A stretch of DNA of 18,405 nt from Hyphomicrobiaceae bacterium UBA4460 (GTDB taxonomy: Bacteria; Pseudomonadota; Alphaproteobacteria; Rhizobiales; Methyloligellaceae): the NCBI GenBank assembly GCA_002390155.1, contig DGOS01000061.1, positions 1-18,405 on the forward strand, given 5' to 3'. The stretch's first letter is position 1. Each line of letters begins with the position of its first letter. Of this stretch, positions 1-8,347 are shown piece by piece. The position numbers and the translations under genes are program-made. The notes beneath the pieces are model-generated. The model was not told the origin of the DNA. It was given only the letters and a program-made list of their open reading frames with translations, and made no database searches.

Positions 1-104
1 CTGCCCCCGCAACTGTAAGCGGCGAGCCGGAGCCTAAAGCCACTGGGAGGTCATTCCCGGGAAGGCGGCAAACGGCAAAGACCCGCAAAGCCAGGAGACC
101 TACC
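1..104 (+). promoter_or_regulatory. Cobalamin (AdoCbl) riboswitch, 5'-truncated
   Basis: This is the 3' part of a cobalamin riboswitch aptamer; the 5' portion lies before base 1. Conserved blocks are visible in the expected order: CCCCGCAACTGTAAGCGG near the left edge (P5 stem-loop), GCCACTGG at 39-46, the following GGGAAGGC-type block at 58-66, and the B12 box AAGCCAGGAGACCTACC at 88-104. In this family adenosylcobalamin binding lowers expression of downstream synthesis or transport genes by transcription termination or ribosome-site occlusion. Here it precedes a DUF1636-cobW-cobN-cobGHIJ run, so it probably represses corrinoid synthesis when the coenzyme is plentiful. The identity is seen directly; the sign of regulation is family knowledge. 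Confidence 0.95.
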
Positions 105-217
105 GTCGATCTGATGGCCGGCCGGGCGGGGTGCCTCGGCGGCGGTTAGCTCGAAGGCCGGAGCTAAACTCCGGTCCCACACCCCAGACGCATGTGCCCG
201 AGGAGCGGCTTTCCGGG
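105..217 (+). promoter_or_regulatory. Riboswitch expression platform with two competing hairpins (candidate)
   Basis: This leader lies between the B12 box and the first gene. Two perfect stems share bases 161-163 and so cannot coexist. One is TTAGCTC (146-152) pairing with GAGCTAA (161-167). The other is CCGGAG (158-163) pairing with CTCCGG (169-174) across a 5-nt loop. The segment 158-162 could also pair with TCCGG at 212-216, just before the GTG start at 218. No T-run follows the second hairpin, so a classical intrinsic terminator is not supported; control of ribosome access is more plausible. The stems are seen in the sequence; their role as the switching element is inference. Confidence 0.45.
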
Positions 218-631
218 GTGACTTTCACCGACATTACCCGTGACGATGACGCAGAAAACCGTTCTGGAACAACGGTCTATGTCTGCGTGACTTGCCGCAG
301 GCCGGGCGACCCCGAGGACGGTCCGCGCCCAGGGCTCAAGCTCGCCCGCGAGACGGCGCTAGCGGCCGACGGGACGGGTGTTGCCGTGTGCGAAATCGAA
401 TGCCTCGCCAATTGCAGCCGCTCGCTCAGCGCCGCATTACGTTGTCACGGCAGCTGGACCTACATTTTCGGCGGCCTGGAGGCGGGTCGCGACGCGAAGG
501 CCCTGATCGAGGGGGCGCAACTCTTGGCGCGCGCGGAAGACGGCTTGCTCCCCTGGCGCGGCCGCCCCGACATTCTCAAGCGCGGGCTGATTGCCCGCAC
601 GCCGCCACTCGGCTTCACGGAAGGAGACTAA
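218..631 (+). CDS. DUF1636 family putative metal-binding protein
   Basis: This 137-residue soluble protein matches the DUF1636 family, which is repeatedly found beside cobW in B12 clusters and has no assigned reaction. It carries a CVTC pair (C23, C26) and a second cluster C58, C62, C66 (CEIECLANC). That spacing resembles thioredoxin-like [2Fe-2S] ferredoxins and suggests metal or Fe-S binding. The GTG at 218 was chosen because AGGAG lies at 201-205 and homology begins shortly after, around TTVYVCVTC. An in-frame GTG at 131 would add 29 low-complexity residues and start inside the riboswitch platform. The stop codon directly abuts the cobW ATG. As the first gene under the riboswitch, it probably aids cobalt handling together with CobW; this role is inferred. 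Confidence 0.85.
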   Translation: MTFTDITRDDDAENRSGTTVYVCVTCRRPGDPEDGPRPGLKLARETALAADGTGVAVCEIECLANCSRSLSAALRCHGSWTYIFGGLEAGRDAKALIEGAQLLARAEDGLLPWRGRPDILKRGLIARTPPLGFTEGD

Positions 632-1666
632 ATGACGTCACTCGCCCGCGTTCCTTGCACCATCGTCACCGGCTTTCTCGGCTCGGGCAAGACGACGCTG
701 ATTCGCCATGTGCTGGCCAATGCGAATGGCCGCCGGCTCGCAGTCATCGTAAACGAATTCGGCGATGAGGGCATTGACGGCGAGATCCTCAAAGGCTGCG
801 GCGACTCCAACTGCTCAGAGGAGAACATCGTCGAGCTGGCCAATGGCTGCCTGTGCTGCACCGTGGCGGACGAGTTCGTGCCGGCGCTCGATGAGATCTT
901 GGCGCGCAAGCCGGAAGTCGATCACATCGTCATCGAGACCTCCGGGCTCGCACTGCCGAAACCTCTCGTGCAGGCCTTCCATTGGCCGGCGATCAAGAGC
1001 CGCGTGACCGTGGATGGGGTCGTCGCCGTGGTGGATGGCGCCGCGCTCGCCGACGGCCAAGTCTCCGCCGATCTCGAAGCGCTCGCCACGCAGCGCGCGG
1101 CGGACGATGCGCTCGACCACGACGATCCCATCGAGGAAGTCTTCGAAGATCAGATCGCCTGCGCCGATCTCGTCGTGCTGAACAAACGCGACCTGCTGGA
1201 CGAGCCTGGCATGAAACGCGCGATGACGACGGTTGCGGGCGCGCTGCCGCGCACAATCGGCATCGTCACTGTAGCCGAGGGCAAAGTGGACCCCGGCGCA
1301 TTGCTGGGCCTCGGCGTCGGCACCGAGAACGATATTGAGAACCGCATGACCCATCACGACGCCGAAGCGGATCACGACCACGACGATTTCGATAGCTTCG
1401 TGGTGCCGCTTGGCGAAGTTGGCGATCCGGCGACCCTCGCCGCGCGCATTACCGCGCTCGCCGAGACGCACAATGTGCTCCGGGTGAAGGGCTTCGCCTC
1501 GGTTGCGGGCAAGCCCATGCGACTCCTCGTCCAAGCCGTTGGTCCGCGCGTCAGTCATTATTACGATCGCGCTTGGGGGCCATCGGAAGATCGCCAAGGC
1601 AGCGTCGTCGTTATCGGCTTGAAAGGCCTCGATCGCGACGCCGTCACCAAGTCGCTCGCCGGGTAA
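632..1666 (+). CDS. cobW: CobW, G3E GTPase, putative Co(II) chaperone for cobaltochelatase
   Basis: This 344-residue protein is a COG0523/CobW GTPase. It has a Walker A motif GFLGSGKTT (residues 14-22), the metal-site motif CLCC (C73, C75, C76), the family IETSG stretch, and the guanine-specificity motif NKRD (184-187). A His/Asp-rich segment (H241, H242, H248, H250) precedes the CobW C-terminal domain. The CxCC motif binds the transferred metal in this family. B12-linked CobW proteins are thought to deliver Co(II) to the CobNST chelatase, using GTP hydrolysis to release it. The position, directly upstream of cobN and under a cobalamin riboswitch, supports the cobalt version rather than the zinc-linked paralogues. 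The gene has a good AAGGAG site and abuts the preceding stop codon. Confidence 0.93.
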   Translation: MTSLARVPCTIVTGFLGSGKTTLIRHVLANANGRRLAVIVNEFGDEGIDGEILKGCGDSNCSEENIVELANGCLCCTVADEFVPALDEILARKPEVDHIVIETSGLALPKPLVQAFHWPAIKSRVTVDGVVAVVDGAALADGQVSADLEALATQRAADDALDHDDPIEEVFEDQIACADLVVLNKRDLLDEPGMKRAMTTVAGALPRTIGIVTVAEGKVDPGALLGLGVGTENDIENRMTHHDAEADHDHDDFDSFVVPLGEVGDPATLAARITALAETHNVLRVKGFASVAGKPMRLLVQAVGPRVSHYYDRAWGPSEDRQGSVVVIGLKGLDRDAVTKSLAG

Positions 1667-1671
1667 CGCGC

Positions 1672-4600
1672 ATGCATTTGCTGCAGACAGACGCCGCGAC
1701 ACTCGACGACATCGTCGAGCCGGTCGATCTCGGCCAGACGCCCGGCGACATCGTTGTGTTGTCGTTTGTCGACAGCGATCTCACTGGGCTTGCGTCCGCC
1801 TATGCCGCAGAGCGCGATGTCCTGCCCAGCGTGCGGCTCGCGCATTTGCGCGAGTTGCGTCACCCGATGTCCATTGATTTGTGGATCGATACGGTGGCGC
1901 GCCACGCCAAGATCATCGTCGTGCGACTGCTCGGCGGGCTCGACTGGTGGCACTATGGCGTGGAACAGCTCGCGGCGGCTGCGCATGAACACGGCATTGC
2001 GCTTGCGGTCCTGCCCGGCGAGGACCGTGACGATGCGCGCCTGTTCGAAGCAGGAACGCTTCGGACAGACGATCTCAAGACGTTGCTTGCCTATTTCCGC
2101 GAAGGCGGGCCCGACAATTTGCGCGGTCTCCTCCGCTGCCTTGCGTGCCACGCTGGACGCAACCTCGATGTGCCGAAGCCGGCGCGCGTCCCCCGCATGG
2201 CGGGCTATGTTCCTGGCAAAGGCGCCGTGCCGCTTCATGTGCTGCGCGATGAAATCGCCACCGGAAATCCTCTCGTGCCGATCTTGTTCTACCGGGCCGC
2301 GCTGCTTTCCACGGATACCGCGCCGATCGATGCGTTGTGCGCGGCGCTTGCCGGACGCGGATTGACCCCAGCCCCGCTCTTCGTGCCGAGCCTGAAAGAC
2401 AAAGAAGCCGCCGCGTTCGTGCGCGAAACGCTGCAAATGTTCTCGCCTGCCGCCGTCGTCACCACAACTGCGTTTGCCGCGGGCGACGGCGCAGCCTCGC
2501 CATTCGACGGCACCGACGCGCCGATCCTGCAAGCGGTGATCGCCACCACGCGGCGCGCGGCCTGGGCCGAGAACCCCCGCGGGCTCGGGCCCTCCGATCT
2601 CGCCATGCATATCGTGCTGCCGGAGCTGGATGGGCGCGTACTTACCGGCGCGCTGGCCTTCAAGGAGGCGCTCCCCAAGGACGATGCGCTCGCTTTCACC
2701 GCCTATGTGAGCAGGCCGGAGCCGGAGCTGATCGAGGCGGCGGCAGACAAGATCGCCGCGCTGGTCCGTCTCCAGGAAGCGCCGCGCGCCGAACGGCGCA
2801 TTGCCGTGGTGATGCCCGACTATCCCGGCGCGGGCGGCCGCGATGGCTACGCGGTCGGGCTTGATGTGCCGGCAAGCGTGCTTGCGCTTCTCGCCGATCT
2901 CCGCGAGGCGGGGTACACGGTCGATCACGTACCTGCGGATGCGCCTGCGCTTCTCGCATCGCTGGGTGAGGACGGTACGCTCGCGCTGTCACGGGACGAC
3001 TACGCCCGCCTGCTCGCCGCGCTCCCTGAAGGCATTTCCGAAGAGATGAACGCCGGCTGGGGCGCGCCGGAGGACGATCCCGATTTTCGCGATGGCGCCT
3101 TCCGGTTCCGTGCCGCGCGCTTCGGCAATATCACCGTGGCGCTACCGCCCGATCGGGGCAACACACATGATCGCCGCGCCGACTATCACGATCCGACCTT
3201 GCCGCCGCGCCATGCGCTGCTCGCCTTTGGCCTTTGGCTGCAGCACGAGGTCGCCGCGCATGCGTTGCTTCATCTCGGCGCGCACGGCACGCTGGAATGG
3301 CTTCCGGGCAAAGCGGTCGCGCTGTCGGCGGCATGCTTTCCGCAGAGCGTCGTCGGCGCGCTGCCGGTGATCTATCCCTTCATCGTTTCCAATCCGGGCG
3401 AGGCGGCGCAAGCCAAGCGCCGCGTGGCTGGCGTCACCATCGGGCATTTGCCGCCGCCGCTGACGGGCACTGAAATGTCCGGCGCGGCGTTGGAACTGGA
3501 GCAGCTCGTCGACGAGTACGCCATTGCCGACGGGCTCGACCGGCGTCGGCGCGAGCGCTTGGCGCGGCTCATCGTCGACAAGGCGCAAGGCTCGGGGCTG
3601 GCGCGCGAAGCCGGCGTTGCACGCGACGAAGGCGACGACGATGCGCTGCGCAAGATCGATGCTTGGCTTTGCGATCTCAAAGATCTCGCCGTCAAGGACG
3701 GCTTGCACACTTACGGCCGCGCGCCGCACACCGACGACGCGGCGTGGCTGGCTTGCGCAGATGCCGAACGCGATGCGCTGCTTACGGCGCTCGACGGCAA
3801 ACGCGTGGAGCCGGGGCCGGCAGGCGCGCCGTCGCGCGGGCGCCGCGACGTTCTGCCCACGGGGCGCAATCTTTTCACCGCCGACCCGCGCGTGTTGCCG
3901 ACCCGCACGGCCATGGAACTTGGCGCAGCCGCCGCCGATGAGGTCATCCGCGGCTATATGCAAACCCATGGCGAAAGCCCACGCGCACTCGTCATCGATC
4001 TGTGGGGCAGCGCGACCTTGCGCACCGGCGGTGAGGAAATCGCCCAAGGGCTTGTCCTGATGGGCTGCCGTCCCACTTGGGATCCGGCCACGGGCCGCGT
4101 CACCGGCATGGAAGTCTTGCCCCCTGCGGTCATGGGCCGGCCGCGCGTCGACGTTACCTGGCGCATTTCGGGGCTGTTCCGCGATCTCTTTCCGGCGCAG
4201 ATCGCACTGATCGATGCGGCCGTGAAGCTGGTCGCGGCCCGCGACGAAGACGATCACGACAATCCGCTGGCGGCGGCACGGCGCGCGGGCGACGACGATG
4301 CGGCGCCGGCCCGGATCTTCGGCAATGCGCCGGGCGCCTACGGGGCCGGCGTCGAGGACCTGCTGGGCCGCGATGCGCCGGACGACGTTCTCGGCGCGGC
4401 TTACCTGGCGGCCACCTCGCATGCTTATGGCGGCGCGGAGGCGGAAGGCCTCGCCCGGCCTGGAGCGTTTGCGACCCGCGTGACGGATGCCGACCTGCTG
4501 CTGCACACCTCGGACGATCCGAGCCGCGATATCCTCGAGGGCGCGGAGGACGTGGCGCATATCGGTGGGTTCGCGGCGGCGGCCCGGTCGCTGGGCGCCA

Positions 4601-5007
4601 CACCCGATCTGGTCATGTTGGACGTGACCAATCCGGAGCGCCCACGCGCGCGGCCGCTTCCCCAGGCCCTGGCCCGCATCGTTCGCGGCCGCGCCACGAG
4701 CCCGAAATTCATCAATGGGATGATGCGCCATGGGGCGCGCGGTGCCGCTGAGCTCGCCGAGACCGTGGACCGGCTGGTGGACTTCGCCGAGACGACGGGT
4801 GCCGTCTCAAGCGCGCTGTTCGACGAAGTGCATCGCGCTTATCTCGGAGACAAGGCTGTGCGCGAGTTTCTCGTCTCCGAAAATCCGGAGGCGGCGCGCG
4901 CCATTGCCGAACGGTTGGAGGCAGCGCGCGCCAAAGGCCTGTGGCATCCAAGGCGCAACGACTTGAACACTGAGATGATCGCGCGTGCGAGCGAGGCTGC
5001 GTTATGA
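1672..5007 (+). CDS. cobN: CobN, cobaltochelatase large subunit
   Basis: This 1111-residue protein is the CobN/magnesium-chelatase H-type large subunit. It binds hydrogenobyrinic acid a,c-diamide and, with the AAA+ partners CobS and CobT, inserts Co(II) at the cost of ATP. Recognisable conserved stretches include HLGAHGTLEWLPGK from residue 534, YPFIVSNPGEAAQAKRR, LHTYGRAP, IDLWGSATLRTGGEE, and a C-terminal PKFINGMMRHGARGAAE segment. The ATG at 1672 lies 5 nt after cobW; an upstream in-frame extension to 1573 would run inside cobW and was rejected. The length is close to that of the shorter CobN forms and below the roughly 1275 residues I recall for Pseudomonas denitrificans CobN, but both ends align and no break is seen. 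The chelatase partners CobS and CobT are not in this window. Confidence 0.95.
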   Translation: MHLLQTDAATLDDIVEPVDLGQTPGDIVVLSFVDSDLTGLASAYAAERDVLPSVRLAHLRELRHPMSIDLWIDTVARHAKIIVVRLLGGLDWWHYGVEQLAAAAHEHGIALAVLPGEDRDDARLFEAGTLRTDDLKTLLAYFREGGPDNLRGLLRCLACHAGRNLDVPKPARVPRMAGYVPGKGAVPLHVLRDEIATGNPLVPILFYRAALLSTDTAPIDALCAALAGRGLTPAPLFVPSLKDKEAAAFVRETLQMFSPAAVVTTTAFAAGDGAASPFDGTDAPILQAVIATTRRAAWAENPRGLGPSDLAMHIVLPELDGRVLTGALAFKEALPKDDALAFTAYVSRPEPELIEAAADKIAALVRLQEAPRAERRIAVVMPDYPGAGGRDGYAVGLDVPASVLALLADLREAGYTVDHVPADAPALLASLGEDGTLALSRDDYARLLAALPEGISEEMNAGWGAPEDDPDFRDGAFRFRAARFGNITVALPPDRGNTHDRRADYHDPTLPPRHALLAFGLWLQHEVAAHALLHLGAHGTLEWLPGKAVALSAACFPQSVVGALPVIYPFIVSNPGEAAQAKRRVAGVTIGHLPPPLTGTEMSGAALELEQLVDEYAIADGLDRRRRERLARLIVDKAQGSGLAREAGVARDEGDDDALRKIDAWLCDLKDLAVKDGLHTYGRAPHTDDAAWLACADAERDALLTALDGKRVEPGPAGAPSRGRRDVLPTGRNLFTADPRVLPTRTAMELGAAAADEVIRGYMQTHGESPRALVIDLWGSATLRTGGEEIAQGLVLMGCRPTWDPATGRVTGMEVLPPAVMGRPRVDVTWRISGLFRDLFPAQIALIDAAVKLVAARDEDDHDNPLAAARRAGDDDAAPARIFGNAPGAYGAGVEDLLGRDAPDDVLGAAYLAATSHAYGGAEAEGLARPGAFATRVTDADLLLHTSDDPSRDILEGAEDVAHIGGFAAAARSLGATPDLVMLDVTNPERPRARPLPQALARIVRGRATSPKFINGMMRHGARGAAELAETVDRLVDFAETTGAVSSALFDEVHRAYLGDKAVREFLVSENPEAARAIAERLEAARAKGLWHPRRNDLNTEMIARASEAAL

Positions 5008-6242
5008 CCGTTGCTCTCGCACGCGGCGATTGTCCGCGCCTTGCCGCGCCGATGGAGACGGGTGATGGTCTCCTGGCACGCATCGTGCCTATTGGGCCGA
5101 TCGGGATCGATGGGTTCGCCGCGCTCTGCGCCGCCGCACAGACTTGCGGCAACGGCCTCATGGAGATAAGTGCGCGGGGCAGCTTGCAGGTGCGCGGGCT
5201 CACACAGAAGTCGGCGCCCCTATTCGCCGACGCTGCCGCGCGGCTCGGGCTCGATGCAGGCGACGGCACGCCGGTACTCGCCACGCCGCTTCCCGACGAT
5301 CCCGCAGCGCTGATCGATGCGCATGGACTGGCCGCCGAGATCCGGCACAGCATCGGCGCTCGCGATCTTAATTTGGCGCCGAAGGTCTCCGTGATCGTCG
5401 ATGGGGGCGGCCGCATCCATCTCGATGCACTGCCCGCCGATATCCGGCTCCGCGCCGTTGCATTATCCGATGGGCCGAAGCTTCTCGTCTCGCTTGGCGG
5501 CGATGCGGCCACGTCGATACCGCTTGGTCTGGTGAGGCTTGGCGATGCGCCCGCCGTCGTGGCGGATTTGTTGGCCGTGATTGCCGCGCACGGAGCTTTG
5601 ACGCGTGCGCGCGATGTCTCCGACGTCAACGCTTTCGCTTCGGCAGTGCGTGACTGGTTGGAGTCGTCCGTCGCGGTGTCTTCGCGCAAGCGCGCGCAGA
5701 CTATCGGGCTTCACGGATTGAAAGATGGACGCTGCGCCGTCGGCATTGCTTTGCCGTTTGGCCAGGCCCGTGCGCTCGACTTGATCGCGCTAACTCAGAT
5801 CGCGCGCGCCAACGGGGCGGCATGGCTCGCAACTGCGCCGGAACGCACATTGCTGATCGGGCCGATCGGTGAAATGACGGGCTTTGCGCTCGCAACCGCA
5901 GCCGACACGCTCGGCTTTGTCGTTGATGCACGAGATTCGCGGCGGCGCGTGGTGGCGTGCCCCGGCGCGCCGGCCTGCAACTCGGGGCTCATCCCGGCGC
6001 GCAAGCTCGCCGCCGAGATCGCGGAGAGCTTGCCGGCCTCGGAAGGCGGTATCGCCGTGCATGTGTCCGGCTGTGCAAAGGGCTGCGCGCATCCCGCGCA
6101 TGCGCCGCTCACTGCCGTCGGCACCGGCCGAGGCTACGGCTTCGTGCATAACGGCACGGCGCGCGGCGAGCCGGAAGGTTACGTCGAACCGCATGAGCTG
6201 TTGGGCATGGCGTTGTCTGCCGGGGAGAGCAGTGATGCGTGA
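5004..6242 (+). CDS. cobG: CobG, precorrin-3B synthase
   Basis: This 412-residue protein belongs to the nitrite/sulfite reductase ferredoxin-like family. CobG is a monooxygenase with a [4Fe-4S] centre that uses O2 to convert precorrin-3A to precorrin-3B, hydroxylating C20 and forming a lactone, and so marks the aerobic pathway. The predicted cluster ligands are visible: C319 and C325 in CPGAPAC, and C357 and C361 in SGCAKGC, followed by a conserved HP. The N-terminal repeat carries the family's ISARGSLQVRGL element. The start overlaps the cobN stop as ATGA (4 nt), indicating translational coupling. Assimilatory sulfite reductases are much longer and NirG-type proteins sit in other contexts, so the assignment is firm. 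Confidence 0.93.
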   Translation: MTVALARGDCPRLAAPMETGDGLLARIVPIGPIGIDGFAALCAAAQTCGNGLMEISARGSLQVRGLTQKSAPLFADAAARLGLDAGDGTPVLATPLPDDPAALIDAHGLAAEIRHSIGARDLNLAPKVSVIVDGGGRIHLDALPADIRLRAVALSDGPKLLVSLGGDAATSIPLGLVRLGDAPAVVADLLAVIAAHGALTRARDVSDVNAFASAVRDWLESSVAVSSRKRAQTIGLHGLKDGRCAVGIALPFGQARALDLIALTQIARANGAAWLATAPERTLLIGPIGEMTGFALATAADTLGFVVDARDSRRRVVACPGAPACNSGLIPARKLAAEIAESLPASEGGIAVHVSGCAKGCAHPAHAPLTAVGTGRGYGFVHNGTARGEPEGYVEPHELLGMALSAGESSDA

Positions 6243-6867
6243 GCTGGACTATATCCGCGACGGCACGGCGATCTATGAGCGGTCATTCGCCATCATTCGC
6301 GACGAGGCGGATCTGTCGCGCTTCACGCCGGAGCAGGCGGAAGTGGCGGTCCGCATGATTCATGCTTGCGGGCGCGTCGATGCGGCGGAGGTGATCGACT
6401 TCTCACCGGAACTGGTGCCGGCGGCAAGGCGCGCGCTTCAACAAGGTGCGCCGATCTTCTGCGACGCGCAGATGGTGGCGCATGGTGTGACCCGGGCGCG
6501 GCTGCCGTCCGACAACGATGTGGTTTGCAGCTTGCGTGACGAACGCGTGCCTGCGCTTGCCGCTGAACTTGGCACAACCCGTTCCGCCGCTGCGCTCGAG
6601 TTGTGGCGCGATAGGCTCGAAGGCAGCGTCGTCGCCATCGGCAATGCGCCCACCGCGCTGTTTCATTTGCTGGAGATGCTGGCGGCCGGTGCGCCGAAGC
6701 CCGCAGCGATCCTCGGCGTTCCCGTGGGCTTCGTGGGCGCGGCGGAGTCCAAAGACGCGCTCGCCGACAACACACATGGCGTACCCTATCTCGTGGTACG
6801 CGGACGCATGGGCGGCAGCGCCATGACGGCGGCGGCGATCAACGCGCTCGCCAAGGAGGGGATATGA
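6235..6867 (+). CDS. cobH: CobH, precorrin-8X methylmutase
   Basis: This 210-residue protein is CobH/CbiC. It catalyses migration of the C11 methyl group to C12, converting precorrin-8X to hydrogenobyrinic acid, the last ring-forming step. The catalytic histidine described for the family at position 43 falls at H43 here, in MIHACGR. Further family stretches include IFCDAQMVAHGV, AIGNAPTALF, and the VPVGFVGAAESK segment. The ATG at 6235 overlaps the cobG stop by 8 nt. A longer in-frame opening back to 5884 lies wholly within cobG and was discarded. Length matches the family. Confidence 0.95.
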   Translation: MRELDYIRDGTAIYERSFAIIRDEADLSRFTPEQAEVAVRMIHACGRVDAAEVIDFSPELVPAARRALQQGAPIFCDAQMVAHGVTRARLPSDNDVVCSLRDERVPALAAELGTTRSAAALELWRDRLEGSVVAIGNAPTALFHLLEMLAAGAPKPAAILGVPVGFVGAAESKDALADNTHGVPYLVVRGRMGGSAMTAAAINALAKEGI

Positions 6868-7586
6868 CCGGACGATTGATCGGCGTCGGCGTCGGGCCCG
6901 GCGATCCAGAGCTTCTCACCCTCAAGGCGCTCGATGCGTTGAAGTCAGCGGACGTGGTGGCGTATTTCGCCAAGGCGGGAAACGAGAGCAACGCGCGCGC
7001 CGTCGTCGCTGCGCATCTGAATGGCGCCGAGGAGCTGCCGCTGCTCTATCCCGTGACCACCGAAGTGCCGAAAGAGACAGCAGCCTATCGTGATGCGATC
7101 CGTGACTTCTACGATGTCTCGGCCGCCGCCGTGGCGTCGCACCTCGATGACGGGCGTGACGTCGCCGTGCTCTCCGAAGGCGACCCGATGTTCTACGGCT
7201 CCTACATGCATATTCATGTGCGGCTGAGCGAGCGCTACCCCACCGAAGTTGTCGCGGGCGTCACGGGGATGTCCGGGTGCTGGTCCATGACCGACGCCCC
7301 CATGACCCAAGGCGACGACATCTTCACCGTCCTGCCGGGGACGCTGCCCGAATACGAGCTGGAGCGGCGGCTGGCGGATACCAACGCTGCGGTGGTGATG
7401 AAGATCGGACGGCATCTGCCGAAGATTCGCCGCGCCTGCGAGCGCGCCGGTTGCCTCGACCGCGCCATCTATGTGGAACGCGGCACGATGGCGAACGCGG
7501 CAGTCATGAAGCTGACCGACAAGCTCGATACGGCGGCACCCTATTTCGCCATCGTGCTGGTGCCCGGCTGGGAGCAGCGCAGATGA
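6864..7586 (+). CDS. cobI: CobI, precorrin-2 C20-methyltransferase
   Basis: This 240-residue SAM-dependent methyltransferase of the tetrapyrrole methylase family converts precorrin-2 to precorrin-3A by methylating C20. The N-terminal glycine-rich motif GVGVGPGDPELLTLKA and the SAM-binding LSEGDPMFYGSY segment are typical of CobI/CbiL, as is the GVTGMSGCW stretch. The choice of CobI over CobA, CobJ or CobM rests on the YFAKAG and SEGDPMFYGSYMH signatures and the length. The start overlaps the cobH stop as ATGA (4 nt). It functions immediately before CobG in the pathway although encoded after it. Confidence 0.93.
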   Translation: MTGRLIGVGVGPGDPELLTLKALDALKSADVVAYFAKAGNESNARAVVAAHLNGAEELPLLYPVTTEVPKETAAYRDAIRDFYDVSAAAVASHLDDGRDVAVLSEGDPMFYGSYMHIHVRLSERYPTEVVAGVTGMSGCWSMTDAPMTQGDDIFTVLPGTLPEYELERRLADTNAAVVMKIGRHLPKIRRACERAGCLDRAIYVERGTMANAAVMKLTDKLDTAAPYFAIVLVPGWEQRR

Positions 7587-8347
7587 CCGGGCGGCTCGCC
7601 ATTGTCGGGCTCGGGCCGGGCGACGACCGTTACCTGACGCCTGAGGCACGCGAGGCGCTCGATGGCGCCGATGCGCTCTATGGCTATGGGCCTTATCTCG
7701 ATCGCGTGCCTGAGCGCTGCGGCCAGGCGCGGCATGAGTCCGGGAACCGCGTCGAAGGCGCGCGGGCCGAAGCTGCCTTGCGCGACGCCGCGTCCGGCGC
7801 GCAAGTCGCCATGGTCTCCGGCGGCGATCCTGGCGTATTCGCCATGGCGTCGGCCGTGTGCGGCGAGATCGAAGCCGGGCCGGAGAGCTGGCGCACGTTG
7901 GATGTGGTCGTGGTGCCCGGCATCACGGCGATGCTTATGGTGGCGGCGCGGGCCGGCGCACCACTCGGTCATGATTTCTGCGCCATGTCGCTGTCGGACA
8001 ATCTGAAGCCTTGGGACCTCATTGAACGGCGGCTCGATGCGGCGGCCTCGGCCGGCTTCGTCATCGCGCTCTATAATCCCATCTCCAAGGCACGGCCCTG
8101 GCAGCTCGGCGAGGCTTTCACGCGCCTTGCCCGACATCTTGCGCCGACGACGCCTGTTGTGTTCGGGCGCGCGGCAGGCCGCGACGATGAAGCCATGACC
8201 ATCACGACGCTGGACCAGGCTCACGATGTCAAAGCCGACATGGCCACGCTGGTGATTGTCGGATCACCTGAGACGCGCGTCATTGCGCGCCAGGGCCACG
8301 CGCCGCTCGTCTACACGCCGCGCACCGCGGCAGCGGTGAGCGCATGA
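7583..8347 (+). CDS. cobJ: CobJ, precorrin-3B C17-methyltransferase
   Basis: This 254-residue tetrapyrrole methylase methylates C17 of precorrin-3B and contracts the macrocycle to give precorrin-4, using the CobG product. Visible motifs are GLGPGDDRYLTPEA at the N-terminus, MVSGGDPGVFAMA, VVPGITAMLMVAARAGAPLG, and the CobJ-specific FVIALYNPISKAR segment. The size equals the standard single-domain enzyme; there is no C-terminal ferredoxin-like extension as in some CobJ homologues. It starts in an ATGA overlap with cobI; the longer in-frame opening back to 7277 is inside cobI and was rejected. Its last 37 nt overlap the end of cobK on the opposite strand. Confidence 0.94.
   Translation: MTGRLAIVGLGPGDDRYLTPEAREALDGADALYGYGPYLDRVPERCGQARHESGNRVEGARAEAALRDAASGAQVAMVSGGDPGVFAMASAVCGEIEAGPESWRTLDVVVVPGITAMLMVAARAGAPLGHDFCAMSLSDNLKPWDLIERRLDAAASAGFVIALYNPISKARPWQLGEAFTRLARHLAPTTPVVFGRAAGRDDEAMTITTLDQAHDVKADMATLVIVGSPETRVIARQGHAPLVYTPRTAAAVSA

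Noticed and set aside
131..217. N-terminal extension of the DUF1636 protein from GTG 131
   Set aside because: It lies in the riboswitch platform, has no ribosome site, and codes for a Pro/Arg-rich stretch; GTG 218 has AGGAG upstream and fits the family start.
1561..2928. 455-codon minus-strand open frame spanning the end of cobW and the start of cobN
   Set aside because: Antisense shadow of two clearly conserved genes; no domain or ribosome site supports it.
3142..4731. 529-codon minus-strand open frame inside cobN
   Set aside because: Antisense shadow; Arg/Ala-rich translation without motifs, while cobN on the plus strand is conserved throughout.
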